Positions 8,560 to 18,337 are shown, counted from the first letter of the stretch. The stretch is 64,000 bases of DNA from Mesorhizobium sp. M2D.F.Ca.ET.226.01.1.1 (GCF_004022705.2 NZ_RZOY02000007.1:62001-126000), one strand, 5' to 3'. A program made the numbers and translations. Notes: a model not told the origin generated them from the letters alone.

Positions 8560-10344
8560 TTACGCTAAGGCCGCATCGCTGATACGAAATTGCACCGTGC
8601 GGTTTCCGTTCCAGTAATTGCCCGACAGCGAGCCGGCGATATGCACGGTCCTGCCCCTGTTTTTGAACAGGAACTCGCCAAGCGCCGTGTCGACGGCACG
8701 GAAGGCGATCGCCTGGATGTTGCCGCCGCTTTGCGATTGCAGGTCGACGCGGATGTGATTGGTGCCGATCGCCCGCGCGTCGGTCAGCCGGTGGCGCGGC
8801 AGCACGAACACCGGCGCGATATGCCCGGCGCCGAACGGCCCCGCTTTCTCGAGCGCGTCGAGCAGCGCGATGGTGGCGCCCTCGGCGGCCAAGGCCCCGT
8901 CGATCGCCAGGCTTTCCTCGTTCTGCAGCCGGAAGACATCGGCCGCGGCGCGCTCCTCGAAAAAGGCGCGCAGATCGCCGAGTTTCGCGCGTTCGACGGT
9001 GATGCCGGCGGCCATCGCATGGCCGCCGCCCTTGACGATCAGCCCGGCTTCGGCCGCCTCGCGCACCAGCCGGCCGAGATCGAAGCCGGTCACCGAACGC
9101 CCGGAGCCGGTGCCGATGCCGGTCGAATTGAAGGCGATGGCAAAGGCCGGCCGGCGCGCATAATCCTTGAGCCGCGAAGCGATCAGCCCGACGATGCCGG
9201 GATGCCAGCTGTTGCTGGCGGTCACGATGATGGCCGGACCATTGCCGCCGGCAAGTTCCGCGTCGGCTTCGGCGCGCGCCTGCGCCAGCATCTCCTGTTC
9301 CATCTGCTGCCGTTCCTGGTTCAGCCGGTCGAGCGTCTCGGCGATGCTTGCCGCCTCGACGGGATCGTCGGTGGCCAAAAGCCGGCTGCCGAGCGCGGCA
9401 TCGCCGATGCGGCCGCCGGCATTGATGCGCGGTCCAATCAGGAAGGAGAGGTGGAAGGTGTTGATCGGTTCGCCGATGCGCGAGACCCGCGCCAGCGCCG
9501 CCAGCCCCTCATTCTTCTGCTGACGCGCCACCTGCAATCCCTTGACCACGAAGGCCCGGTTGACGCCGGTGAGCGGCACCACGTCGCAGACCGTCGCCAG
9601 CGCGACGAGATCGAGCAGCGAAAGCAGATCCGGTGGCGCGGCGTTCGGCAGCCTTTCGCGCAGCACCTTCGCCGTCTGCACCAGGCACAGGAAGACAGCG
9701 CCGGCGGCGCAAAGGTGGCTTTGCCCTGACAAGTCGTCCTCGCGATTGGGATTGACCAGCGCGTCGGCCGCCGGAAGCGGCCCGCCGACCTGGTGATGGT
9801 CGAGCACCACGACGTCGGCGCCCGCCTGCTTGGCCGCCTCGATCGAGGTCGCGCTGTTGGTGCCGCAGTCGACCGTGACGATCAGCTTCGCGCCGCGCGA
9901 GATCAGCTCGCGCATCGCCTCCGGATTGGGTCCGTAGCCTTCGAAGATGCGGTCCGGGATGTAGATTTCCGATGGCACCGAAAAATGCGTGAGAAAGCGC
10001 TTGACGAGCGCCGACGAGGCGGCGCCGTCGACATCATAGTCGCCGAAGATCGCCACTTTCTCGCCGGCGATGATCGCGTCCGCCAGCCGCACTGCCGCCT
10101 TCTCCATATCGGTCAGCGATGCCGGATTTGGCAAAAGGTCGCGGATGGTCGGGTCGAGGAAGCGCTCGGTCTGCTCAGCGGTCACGCCGCGCCCGGCAAG
10201 CACCCGGGCCACGACGTCCGGCACGCCGTGGCCCTGCGCGATGGCCAAAGCGGCCATGTCCTGCCGCTCGGTCAGCCGGTGTTCCCAGGAAACACCGGTC
10301 GCCGATTGCCTGACATCGAGGAAGAACCGTTTCTCGCCCGTCAT
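8560..10344 (-). CDS. recJ: Single-stranded-DNA-specific exonuclease RecJ
   Basis: A 5'-3' ssDNA exonuclease used in recombination, mismatch and base-excision repair. The 594-residue protein shows DHH phosphoesterase motif I (IFGDYDVDGAAS), motif III (DHHQVGG), the DHHA1 segment with GSGRSVTGFDL and GGGHAMAAG, and the C-terminal OB-like domain. ATG 10344 (MTGEKRFF) is preferred over a GTG six codons upstream. No strong ribosome site is visible for either. It is downstream of glpX on the same strand with a 125 bp gap. Confidence 0.96.
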   Translation of the reverse strand: MTGEKRFFLDVRQSATGVSWEHRLTERQDMAALAIAQGHGVPDVVARVLAGRGVTAEQTERFLDPTIRDLLPNPASLTDMEKAAVRLADAIIAGEKVAIFGDYDVDGAASSALVKRFLTHFSVPSEIYIPDRIFEGYGPNPEAMRELISRGAKLIVTVDCGTNSATSIEAAKQAGADVVVLDHHQVGGPLPAADALVNPNREDDLSGQSHLCAAGAVFLCLVQTAKVLRERLPNAAPPDLLSLLDLVALATVCDVVPLTGVNRAFVVKGLQVARQQKNEGLAALARVSRIGEPINTFHLSFLIGPRINAGGRIGDAALGSRLLATDDPVEAASIAETLDRLNQERQQMEQEMLAQARAEADAELAGGNGPAIIVTASNSWHPGIVGLIASRLKDYARRPAFAIAFNSTGIGTGSGRSVTGFDLGRLVREAAEAGLIVKGGGHAMAAGITVERAKLGDLRAFFEERAAADVFRLQNEESLAIDGALAAEGATIALLDALEKAGPFGAGHIAPVFVLPRHRLTDARAIGTNHIRVDLQSQSGGNIQAIAFRAVDTALGEFLFKNRGRTVHIAGSLSGNYWNGNRTVQFRISDAALA

Positions 10345-10469
10345 GCGACGCGCCGTCTGCACATCATGACTGCGCAGATATCAACACGCGGCGGCCGGAG
10401 CAATTCCGGGAACCCACGCAATCCGGGGAAAAGTGTGGAACGGTTTTCTCTGGACGGCGCGCGATGCGT

Positions 10470-11441
10470 TCAAGCGCGGTGGCGCGCCTTGATCTCGCGC
10501 ACCGTGCGCGAGGATGAGCGCAGCACTATGGTGTGGGTGGTGATGAAGGTGCGGCCGAACTTCACCCCGTCGAGCAGATTGCCGTCGGTGACGCCGGTCG
10601 CCGCGAACAGCACGTCGCCGCGCGCCATGTCCTGCGCGCGATAGACGCGCTTCGGGTCGGAAATGCCCATCTTCTCAGCCCGCGCCACCTTCTCGGGTGT
10701 ATCGAGGATCAGCCGGCCCAGCATCTGCCCGCCGGTGCAGCGAAGTGCGGCCGCGGCCAGCACGCCTTCAGGCGCGCCGCCGGTGCCGAGATAGATGTCG
10801 ATGCCGGTCTCGTCCGGATCGGTGGTGTGGATGACACCGGCGACATCGCCGTCGCCGATCAGTCGGATCGCCGCGCCCGTGGCGCGCACCGCATCGATCA
10901 GCTTGGCGTGACGCGGCCGGTCGAGGATGCAGGCGGTGATGTCGGAGACGGCCACGCCCTTGGCCTTGGCCAGGTTGGCGAGGTTTTCCGCCGGCGAGGC
11001 GTCGATATCGATCAGCCCTTCCGGATAGCCGGGACCGATCGCGATCTTGTCCATATAGACGTCGGGCGCGAACAGCAGGCTGCCCTTCTCGGCAATGGCG
11101 ATGACGGCCAGCGCGTTGGGCAGGTTCTTGGCGCAGATCGTCGTGCCTTCGAGCGGGTCGAGCGCGATGTCGACGGCCGGGCCTGTGCCGGTGCCGACCT
11201 CCTCGCCGATATAGAGCATCGGCGCCTCGTCGCGCTCGCCCTCCCCGATCACAACCGTGCCTTTGATGGCGAGGCGATTGAGCTCCTGGCGCATCGCGTC
11301 GACCGCCACCTGGTCGGCGGCCTTCTCATCGCCGCGCCCACGCAGCCTGGCGGCCGCCACAGCCGCGCGTTCGGTCACGCGCACGACTTCCATGGTGAGG
11401 ATCCGGTCGAGACCGGCCGCGATGTTCTGGGCGATGTTCAT
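10470..11441 (-). CDS. glpX: Class II fructose-1,6-bisphosphatase
   Basis: Removes the 1-phosphate from fructose 1,6-bisphosphate in gluconeogenesis (cytosol, metal dependent). The 323-residue product has the GlpX landmarks: TVVIGEGERDEAPMLYIGE, the metal/phosphatase motif DIALDPLEGTT, and YLGTGGAPEGVLAAAAL. It lies 216 bp downstream of hom on the same strand. This hom-glpX-recJ order is familiar from rhizobia (recognition, not searched). Confidence 0.97.
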   Translation of the reverse strand: MNIAQNIAAGLDRILTMEVVRVTERAAVAAARLRGRGDEKAADQVAVDAMRQELNRLAIKGTVVIGEGERDEAPMLYIGEEVGTGTGPAVDIALDPLEGTTICAKNLPNALAVIAIAEKGSLLFAPDVYMDKIAIGPGYPEGLIDIDASPAENLANLAKAKGVAVSDITACILDRPRHAKLIDAVRATGAAIRLIGDGDVAGVIHTTDPDETGIDIYLGTGGAPEGVLAAAALRCTGGQMLGRLILDTPEKVARAEKMGISDPKRVYRAQDMARGDVLFAATGVTDGNLLDGVKFGRTFITTHTIVLRSSSRTVREIKARHRA

Positions 11442-11550
11442 GGATGGGCATTCCTCGTTGTCATGAGAGCAGTTCAGGTCCGAACCGCTCTAATTGTTGT
11501 TTCGAGCAATTCCAGAACTCCTGAGTACCGAAATTGCTCCGCCTCCCGCC

Positions 11551-11564
11551 AGAGGCGCGCCTCT
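11551..11564. repeat. Palindrome between hom and glpX
   Basis: AGAGGCGCGCCTCT is a perfect 14 bp dyad in the 216 bp gap between the hom stop and the glpX start. It is flanked by CGCC and TCTGGC, which extend the pairing imperfectly. There is no T-run beside it, so it is not a standard terminator. It could be a regulator site for glpX or an RNA hairpin in a hom-glpX transcript. Confidence 0.4.
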
Positions 11565-11657
11565 TCTGGCAAAGCTCCATGACAACGGCAAGACCGGCTG
11601 TGCCACTTTCTGAAAGGACAGCAAAATCAATCGATTAAAGACGGATTGCGACTAGCT

Positions 11658-12971
11658 CTATTCCGCCCGTTCGATGCGGATCACCTGCGGCTTGTCGGTC
11701 AGATGACCGTCCTTGGTGATGCCTTCCACGGCCTTGCGCACCGCCGCTTCCGTCGTTTCGTGGGTGACGAGGATAACCGTCTTTTGCGCCTGCATTTCCG
11801 CGCCGACCGCCTGCTGGACGATCGATTCCAGCGAGATGTCGTTGTCGGCCATGCGCTTGGCGATGGCCGCGAAGACACCGGTGCGGTCATGCACGGTAAG
11901 CCGGATGAAGTAGCCGCCGGCATGGCTGCGCATCTGCGCTTTCTTATAAGGCTTCAACTCCTTCGCCGGCCAGCCGAACACCGGAGCATGCTGGAAGCCG
12001 GGCCGGCTCTTGGCGATATCGGCAATGTCGCCGATCACGGCCGAGGCGGTCGCGTTGCCGCCGGCACCAGGGCCCGAAAGCAGAAGCTCGCCCAGAATGT
12101 CGGTCTCGATCGCCACCGCGTTGGTGACGCCATGCACCTGCGCGATGACCGAGGCCGTCGGCACCATCGTCGGATGGACGCGCTGCTCGATGCCGCTGTC
12201 GGTGCGCTGCGCGACGCCGAGCAGCTTGATGCGGTAACCGAGATCGGCGGCCGCGCGGATGTCGGCCTGGGTGATGTTGGAGATGCCTTCCATATAGATG
12301 TCGTTGGCGGCGATCCTGGTGCCGAAGGCCAGGCTGGTCAGGATCGACAATTTGTGCGCCGTGTCGTGGCCTTCGATGTCGAAGGTCGGATCGGCCTCGG
12401 CATAGCCCAGCCGCTGCGCGTCCTTGAGGCAGGCGTCGAAGCAAATGCCTTCGGCCTCCATGCGGGTCAGGATGTAGTTGCAGGTGCCGTTGAGGATGCC
12501 AAAGACGCGCGTCACCGCGTTGCCGGCCATCGCCTCGCGCATCGTCTTGATGACCGGGATGCCGCCGGCCACCGCCGCTTCGTAGTTGAGCAGCACGCCC
12601 TTCTTCTCGGCGATCTCGGCAAGCGCCACGCCATGCTTGGCAAGCAGCGCCTTGTTGGCGGTGACGACATGCCGCCCGGCCTCCAGCGCCGCCTTCACCG
12701 ACTGCCGCGCGGGCCCCTCGTCGCCGCCGATCAACTCGACGAAGACATCGATGTCGGCCTTTTCAGCCAGCTTCACCGGATCGTCGAACCATGTCGCGGC
12801 GCTGAGATCGATGCCGCGGTCGCGCTTCGCATCGCGGGCGGAGACGGCCGTCACGACGATGTCGCGACCGCACTGGCGGGTGAGCTCGGCCGCCTTGTCG
12901 CGCAGCACGCGCGCCACCGAGGCGCCAACCGTGCCGAGGCCGGCAATTCCAACACGCAACGCTTCAGCCAT
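11658..12971 (-). CDS. hom: Homoserine dehydrogenase
   Basis: Reduces aspartate semialdehyde to homoserine, the branch point to threonine and methionine (cytosol). The protein has 437 residues: an N-terminal Rossmann motif GIAGLGTVGASV, the catalytic region with NGTCNYILTRM and the FDIEGHDTAHKLSIL segment, and a C-terminal ACT domain (about residues 355-430, starting at RLTVHDRTGVFAAIAKRM) for feedback sensing. It is 42 bp downstream of the aminotransferase gene, probably in one transcript. Confidence 0.97.
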   Translation of the reverse strand: MAEALRVGIAGLGTVGASVARVLRDKAAELTRQCGRDIVVTAVSARDAKRDRGIDLSAATWFDDPVKLAEKADIDVFVELIGGDEGPARQSVKAALEAGRHVVTANKALLAKHGVALAEIAEKKGVLLNYEAAVAGGIPVIKTMREAMAGNAVTRVFGILNGTCNYILTRMEAEGICFDACLKDAQRLGYAEADPTFDIEGHDTAHKLSILTSLAFGTRIAANDIYMEGISNITQADIRAAADLGYRIKLLGVAQRTDSGIEQRVHPTMVPTASVIAQVHGVTNAVAIETDILGELLLSGPGAGGNATASAVIGDIADIAKSRPGFQHAPVFGWPAKELKPYKKAQMRSHAGGYFIRLTVHDRTGVFAAIAKRMADNDISLESIVQQAVGAEMQAQKTVILVTHETTEAAVRKAVEGITKDGHLTDKPQVIRIERAE

Positions 12972-13013
12972 GTCCGGCGACGCCCCCTCAAACTCAATAA
13001 ATGTCAGGCAAAT

Positions 13014-14231
13014 TCAGCGGCGCGCGGCGAGCGGCACCACATTGTTGGGCTGCTTGGCGGTGGTCGCGAGGAACTTCTTGATGTTGCGCGCCGCCTGGCG
13101 GATGCGGTGCTCGTTTTCGACCAGCGCCACGCGCACATAGTCGTCGCCATGCTCGCCGAAGCCGACGCCCGGCGCCACCGCGACATCGGCATGCTCGATC
13201 AGCAGCTTGGAGAATTCGAGGGAGCCGAGATGCCGGAACTGTTCGGGGATCGGCGCCCAGGCGAACATCGAGGCCGCCGGCGCTGGAATGGTCCAGCCGG
13301 CGCGGCTGAAGGAATCGACCATCACATCGCGGCGCTTGTGGTAGACCTCGCGCACCTCGGCGATGTCGGCGCCGTCGCCGTTGAGCGCATGCGCGGCCGC
13401 CACCTGGATCGGCGTGAACGCGCCGTAGTCGAGATAGGACTTCACGCGAGTCAGCGCCGCGATCAGCCGCTCGTTGCCGACGGCAAAACCCATGCGCCAG
13501 CCGGGCATGGAGAAGGTCTTCGACATCGAGGTGAACTCGACACAGACATCCATCGCGCCCGGCACCTGCAGCACCGAAGGCGGCGGATTGCCGTCGAAAT
13601 AGATTTCCGAATAAGCTAGATCCGACAGGATGATGATGTCGTTCTTCTTCGCGAAGGCGACCACATCCTTGTAGAAGTCGAGCGAAGCGACGAGCGCCGT
13701 CGGGTTCGACGGATAGTTGAGGATCAGCGCCAGCGGCTTCGGGATCGAGTGACGGATGCCGCGCTCGACCGCCGGGATGAAGCCGTCATCGGGCTCGACC
13801 TGCAGCGAGCGGATGACGCCGCCCGACATGATGAAGCCGAAGGCATGGATCGGATAGGTCGGGTTGGGGCAGAGGATGACGTCGCCGGGCGCGGTGATCG
13901 CCTGCGCCATGTTGGCGAAGCCTTCCTTCGAGCCAAGCGTCGCCACCACCTGCGTGTCGGGATTGAGCTTCACGCCGAAGCGGCGCTGATAGTAACTCGC
14001 CTGGGCGCGGCGCAGGCCTGGAATGCCGCGCGAGGACGAATAGCGATGCGTGCGCGGATCGCGCACCACTTCGCACAATTTGTCGACGATGGCCTTCGGC
14101 GTCGGCAGGTCCGGATTGCCCATGCCAAGGTCGATGATGTCGGCGCCGCGCGAACGGGCGCTGGCCTTCAGCCGGTTGACCTGCTCGAAGACATAGGGCG
14201 GAAGCCGGCGGACCTTGTGAAATTCTTCCAT
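13014..14231 (-). CDS. PLP-dependent aminotransferase (AlaC / LL-diaminopimelate aminotransferase-like)
   Basis: A class I/II aminotransferase of 405 residues. The fold-type I features are clear: DLGMGNPDLPTP near the N-terminus, NYPSNPTALVAS, and the Schiff-base lysine in SMSKTFSMPGWRMGF. Homologues are annotated either as AlaC (glutamate-pyruvate aminotransferase) or as LL-diaminopimelate aminotransferase. The position directly upstream of hom fits amino-acid metabolism but does not decide the substrate. The tail after residue 390 (KQPNNVVPLAARR) is short and unstructured. Confidence 0.9.
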   Translation of the reverse strand: MEEFHKVRRLPPYVFEQVNRLKASARSRGADIIDLGMGNPDLPTPKAIVDKLCEVVRDPRTHRYSSSRGIPGLRRAQASYYQRRFGVKLNPDTQVVATLGSKEGFANMAQAITAPGDVILCPNPTYPIHAFGFIMSGGVIRSLQVEPDDGFIPAVERGIRHSIPKPLALILNYPSNPTALVASLDFYKDVVAFAKKNDIIILSDLAYSEIYFDGNPPPSVLQVPGAMDVCVEFTSMSKTFSMPGWRMGFAVGNERLIAALTRVKSYLDYGAFTPIQVAAAHALNGDGADIAEVREVYHKRRDVMVDSFSRAGWTIPAPAASMFAWAPIPEQFRHLGSLEFSKLLIEHADVAVAPGVGFGEHGDDYVRVALVENEHRIRQAARNIKKFLATTAKQPNNVVPLAARR

Positions 14232-14272
14232 TTCAGTTCCAGACCATCAGAGTTTCGGCGCGCGATATAAAC

Positions 14273-14680
14273 CTAATTGCAGTTAGGGTCGAGGGCGGGG
14301 TCGCATTTGCCCTCGATCTGCTTCAGCGTGTCGCCGCCATGCGTCTTGGCCAGGGTGCTGAGCGCCGCTGAATTCGCCGGCGGCTTGACGCCTTTGCCCT
14401 TGGAAAGCTGCGCCTGCTCCTCGGCCTTGAGCTGCGCGAGATTAGCGGCGGTCTCTTCCTTGGTGAGTTGCTTGGCGGCCACCTGCGGCGGGATGTTGAG
14501 GTTCGGATAGGAGCCGGTGTCCTTCGGGCCTTCGGTCAGGGCCGTCGGCGCCGCATTGTTCGTTCCGGTACTGGTGCAGCCGCCGGCAGGCAAAAGCACG
14601 CCGACCAGTCCAGCGACGACCGCCATGCGGCAAATCGAACCCGGCCTGAGAAAAAAAGTCCCGCCAACATTAATCGTCAT
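14273..14680 (-). CDS. Small hypothetical lipoprotein
   Basis: A 135-residue secreted lipoprotein. A hydrophobic segment (MAVVAGLVGVLL) leads to the lipobox PAGGC at residues 31-35, so the mature protein starts at C35. The mature part is polar and Ala/Gln/Lys rich (NLAQLKAEEQAQLSKGKG) with a terminal CDPALDPNCN pair of cysteines. No domain is recognised. ATG 14680 follows AGGA; an internal Met at residue 19 would also leave a working signal peptide. It is divergent from phaC with a 97 bp shared promoter region. Confidence 0.8.
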   Translation of the reverse strand: MTINVGGTFFLRPGSICRMAVVAGLVGVLLPAGGCTSTGTNNAAPTALTEGPKDTGSYPNLNIPPQVAAKQLTKEETAANLAQLKAEEQAQLSKGKGVKPPANSAALSTLAKTHGGDTLKQIEGKCDPALDPNCN

Positions 14681-14777
14681 ATTGTTTTCCTGGCAGCCGG
14701 GTTACAGCGAATTGGACCCGGTCAGATGTCCCATGGTAATATGTCAAGAAAACGCTCCGGGAGGAACCCCGCGAACC

Positions 14778-16613
14778 ATGTCCAAACCTGACGATTCGGA
14801 CAAAGCGGAAAATGGCGGACCTTCGGCCATCGAGCAATATCTGGTGAAGGACCCCGAGCGCTTCGCCTTGAACATGGCGCGCATGGTCGAGCAGGCAGGC
14901 AAGGCGGCTTCCGCCTGGGCCGAGCCGCGCGAGAAGGGCGAGGTGCGCGATCATGTCGCCGAGCCCGTCGTCGACATGGTCAAGACCTTCTCCAAGCTCT
15001 CGGAGTACTGGCTGGGCGACCCGCAACGCGCGCTCGAAGCGCAGACGCGGCTGTTTGCCGGCTATATGACCGTCTGGGCGAACGCCATCCAGAAGGTGAC
15101 GCCCAACGCCGAAGCCGCCGACGATGCGGTCAAGCCGGAGCGGGGCGACAAGCGCTTCCAGGATCCGGAATGGGGCCGCAATGCCTTCTTCGACTTCCTG
15201 AAACAGGCCTATCTCGTCACCTCGCGCTGGGCGAACGAGCTTGTCGAGCATGCCGAGGGCCTGGACGAGCACACCCGCCACAAGGCGAGCTTCTACGTCA
15301 AGCAGGTGTCCAACGCGATCGCGCCGTCGAACTTCATCCTGACCAATCCGGAGCTGTTCCGCGAAACGGTCGCCTCGAACGGCGAGAACCTGGTGCGCGG
15401 CATGAAGATGCTGGCCGAGGACATCGCCGCCGGCAAGGGCGACCTGAAGCTGCGCCAGGCGGACTACACGCCCTTCGAAATCGGCAAGAACATCGCTACC
15501 ACGCCCGGCAAGGTCGTCGGTCGCAGCGATGTCGCCGAGATCATCCAATATGATCCCGTGACGGAAACGGTGCTGAAGCGGCCGCTGTTGATCTGCCCCC
15601 CTTGGATCAACAAATACTATATCCTCGACCTCAACCCGCAAAAATCCTTCATCCGCTGGGCGATCGAGCAGGGCCACACAGTCTTCGTCATCTCCTGGAT
15701 CAACCCGGACGAACGCCACGGCGCCAAGGGCTGGGAGGCCTATATCCGCGAGGGCCTGCAATATGGCCTGGACACGGTCGAAAAGGCGACCGGCGAGAGC
15801 GGCGTCAACGCCATCGGCTACTGCGTCGGCGGCACGCTGCTGGCTGCCGCGCTGGCGCTATTGGCACAAGAAGGCGACCACCGCATCAAATCGGCCACCT
15901 TCTTCACCACGCAGGTCGACTTCACCTATGCCGGCGACCTCAAAGTCTTCGTCGACGAGGATCAGGTTGCCGCCGTCGAGCGCTCGATGAGCGAAAAAGG
16001 CTATCTCGAAGGCACCAAGATGGCGACCGCCTTCAACATGCTGCGCTCGGGCGATCTGATCTGGCCCTATGTCGTCAACAACTACATGCGTGGCAAGGAG
16101 CCCCTGCCCTTCGACCTGCTCTACTGGAACTCCGATTCCACGCGCATGGCGGCGGCCAACCACTCCTTCTATCTGCGCAACTGCTATCTCGAGAACAATC
16201 TCTCGCGCGGCGTGATGGAACTTGCCGGTCGCACCGTCTCGCTGGCAGACATCACCATCCCGGTCTACAACCTGGCCACGAAAGAGGACCACATCGCGCC
16301 GGCGCTGTCGGTGTTTCTGGGATCGCAGTTCTTCGGCGGCGACGTCGAGTACGTGATGGCGGGTTCCGGCCACATCGCCGGCGTCGTCAACCCGCCCGCG
16401 GCCAAGAAATATCAGTACTGGACCGGCGGCAAGCCGGTGGGCGACTTCAATGCCTGGCTTGCCGCGGCGCACGAGCATCCGGGCTCCTGGTGGACGCACT
16501 GGCAGCACTGGATCGAGAAGCAAGACGACATCCGCGTACCTGCCCGCAAGCCCGGCAAGCGTATGAAAACCTTGGGAGATGCGCCGGGCACCTATGTCAA
16601 GGTGCGTGTGTAA
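14778..16613 (+). CDS. phaC: Class I poly(3-hydroxyalkanoate) synthase
   Basis: Polymerises hydroxyacyl-CoA (mainly 3-hydroxybutyryl-CoA) into storage polyester on granules. The protein has 611 residues. An N-terminal PhaC domain is followed by an alpha/beta-hydrolase core. The nucleophile is C349 in the modified lipase box GYCVGGTLL; the Asp lies in ATKEDHIAP and the His in GSGHIAGVVNPP. ATG 14778 (MSKPDDSDK) lies behind a GGAGG about 13 nt upstream; the upstream in-frame extension overlaps the divergent lipoprotein's promoter and is rejected. phaR and phaAB are not in the window. Confidence 0.96.
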   Translation: MSKPDDSDKAENGGPSAIEQYLVKDPERFALNMARMVEQAGKAASAWAEPREKGEVRDHVAEPVVDMVKTFSKLSEYWLGDPQRALEAQTRLFAGYMTVWANAIQKVTPNAEAADDAVKPERGDKRFQDPEWGRNAFFDFLKQAYLVTSRWANELVEHAEGLDEHTRHKASFYVKQVSNAIAPSNFILTNPELFRETVASNGENLVRGMKMLAEDIAAGKGDLKLRQADYTPFEIGKNIATTPGKVVGRSDVAEIIQYDPVTETVLKRPLLICPPWINKYYILDLNPQKSFIRWAIEQGHTVFVISWINPDERHGAKGWEAYIREGLQYGLDTVEKATGESGVNAIGYCVGGTLLAAALALLAQEGDHRIKSATFFTTQVDFTYAGDLKVFVDEDQVAAVERSMSEKGYLEGTKMATAFNMLRSGDLIWPYVVNNYMRGKEPLPFDLLYWNSDSTRMAAANHSFYLRNCYLENNLSRGVMELAGRTVSLADITIPVYNLATKEDHIAPALSVFLGSQFFGGDVEYVMAGSGHIAGVVNPPAAKKYQYWTGGKPVGDFNAWLAAAHEHPGSWWTHWQHWIEKQDDIRVPARKPGKRMKTLGDAPGTYVKVRV

Positions 16614-16835
16614 CGAACTGTAATGTCTGGTGAGTTGACGGGCCGCCAAAACAGCGCGAAATGGTGGCGTCAATCGTTTTAGCGGCCTCAAATCACCTTC
16701 CGACGCAGAATAATTCCGAGGCTTGCAGATTCGACACATATCCCGTTTCCGGTTGGGAACAGGAGGGTTATCGCGACGCGGTTCTGGAGTGGCGTGGCGG
16801 TGACGAACCGACCGGATACCGAGGGGGAATTTGTT

Positions 16836-18110
16836 TTGAAATCAGCAGGTTGGCGTCTAGGACGAAGGGAGAGTTGCAGCATTGCGGCAGCGCTCTTCTC
16901 CGTGCTTCTCGCATCCTGCACATCGACCGGCGACCCCACCATGTCGGTCGTCTCGCCTGCCTACAATTCAACCGCAGGTGAAATGAGCGCGACGTCCGGC
17001 GCCAAGACCGCGACCGCCACCGATTCGTCGGCTCAGGCAGCGTCCGCGACCACCGATGCGGCAGCGACCGTGATGAGCGAAGCCGACACGCCTTTGCCCG
17101 AAAAGGTCGCCTACGTGCCGGAAACCAGGCCGCAAGCCGCCTTCCCCGCCGTCGCCGTGCCCGCGGGCGCCGACACGATCGCCGGCAACACGCCGCAACC
17201 GCTGGTTCAGCCGGCGCAGACAGCGGAACAGACGCAAACCGCCGCCCAGCAGGTCGCCGCCGGAGATGCCGCCGCCGTCGCGTCGAAGGCGCAGGCGACG
17301 ACGCAAACCATGAACAACGGCGTCTACGTGACCGCGGGAGAGCCGACGCAGCCGCAGATCGCCGCGCCGAAGAAGGGCCTGTTCGCTTCGCTGTTCAGCA
17401 CCGCGCCGGCCTCCGCCGCGCCCGCGCCGCTGATCAATTCGCGCTCCGGCGACCAACCGGCGGCGCAGGCCAAGGCCGCAACCGCCGCGCCCGCCCCTGC
17501 CAAGCCGATCGTTGAGCTGGCCTCGGCGACGCCGGCCACAAAGCCGGTGCAGATCGCCTCGCTCGACGACCCGAGCTATCACATCACCGGCGCCGATGCC
17601 CTTCCCGGCGTGCGCCAGACGGCGCTGTTCGAGATCAAGCGCAAGTCCGGCATCGACGACGAGAGCGACGTCGACCTCAACGAGGATGAGGGCGGCGGTT
17701 CCTACCAGGTGGCGTCGGCCGCCGGTATGGCGAGGCTCGCGCCCAACGGCCTCTTGAAGCAGAACGAAAGCGTGGACGTCGCGTGCCTGAAACCGTCGCT
17801 GGTGCGGGTGCTGAAGACGATCGAAGGCCATTTCGGCCGCAAGATGATCGTCACCTCCGGCTATCGCGATCCTTCGCGCAACCGCCGCGCCAACGGCGCC
17901 AAGAACTCGCTGCATATGTACTGCGCCGCCGCCGACATCCAGGTGCCCGGCGTGTCGAAGTGGGAACTGGCGAACTACGTCCGCGCGATGCCCGGCCGTG
18001 GCGGCGTCGGCACCTACTGCCACACCGAATCCGTCCATATCGACGTCGGTCCCGAGCGCGACTGGAACTGGCGCTGTCGCCGCCGCAGCGGCGGTGGGGA
18101 AGACGGCTGA
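16836..18110 (+). CDS. Lipoprotein with C-terminal peptidase M15 (DUF882-type) domain
   Basis: Probably an envelope lipoprotein acting on or binding peptidoglycan. The best start is TTG 16836, because GAGGGGGAA precedes it and it yields a compact signal peptide with lipobox LLASC (C28). Residues about 30-260 are a low-complexity Ala/Gln/Thr/Pro linker. The M15_3 domain follows at about 310-410: SGYRD, then S358-L-H360-MYCAAA-D367, and H401 in ESVHIDVG, which are the zinc and catalytic residues of this family. The mature length is 397 residues. A GTG at 16794 is an alternative start but would bury the signal peptide. Confidence 0.85.
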   Translation: MKSAGWRLGRRESCSIAAALFSVLLASCTSTGDPTMSVVSPAYNSTAGEMSATSGAKTATATDSSAQAASATTDAAATVMSEADTPLPEKVAYVPETRPQAAFPAVAVPAGADTIAGNTPQPLVQPAQTAEQTQTAAQQVAAGDAAAVASKAQATTQTMNNGVYVTAGEPTQPQIAAPKKGLFASLFSTAPASAAPAPLINSRSGDQPAAQAKAATAAPAPAKPIVELASATPATKPVQIASLDDPSYHITGADALPGVRQTALFEIKRKSGIDDESDVDLNEDEGGGSYQVASAAGMARLAPNGLLKQNESVDVACLKPSLVRVLKTIEGHFGRKMIVTSGYRDPSRNRRANGAKNSLHMYCAAADIQVPGVSKWELANYVRAMPGRGGVGTYCHTESVHIDVGPERDWNWRCRRRSGGGEDG

Positions 18111-18218
18111 GCCCGCCTGCCCTTCTGCCGCGCTCGCACTCACGAGCCACCTTTTTCGCCTTAAATCAGGCCTTTCACAGCGCCGTGAAAAAAGTTGTCG
18201 CATGTGGCGACAGATGGG

Positions 18219-18247
18219 TTGCCGGTTGCCAACAACGCAATTATAAG
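18219..18247 (+). promoter_or_regulatory. Sigma-70-type promoter of tRNA-Glu
   Basis: TTGCCG (18219-18224) and TATAAG (18242-18247) are separated by 17 bp. The predicted transcript start lies near 18254, about 9 nt before the mature tRNA 5' end. Spacing and position fit a housekeeping promoter; the assignment is by eye. Confidence 0.6.
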
Positions 18248-18262
18248 CCGCTTCGTCTGAGC

Positions 18263-18337
18263 GCGCCCATCGTCTAGCGGTTAGGACACCGCCCTTTCAC
18301 GGCGGTAACAGGGGTTCGATTCCCCTTGGGCGTACCA
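18263..18337 (+). tRNA. tRNA-Glu (anticodon UUC)
   Basis: A complete cloverleaf. The acceptor stem pairs GCGCCCA with TGGGCGT (including one G-U). The anticodon stem is CCGCC/GGCGG around loop CTTTCAC, giving anticodon TTC. The T arm is GGGG-TTCGATT-CCCC, the discriminator is A, and CCA is encoded at 18335-18337. It marks the left border of an accessory stretch with several broken genes; no second copy of its 3' end was noticed downstream. Confidence 0.97.

Noticed and set aside
8590..9729. 379-codon open frame opposite recJ
   Set aside because: Antisense shadow of recJ, without ribosome site or domain.
11646..13619. 657-codon open frame opposite hom and the aminotransferase gene
   Set aside because: It spans two real genes on the other strand and the gap between them, and has shadow composition.
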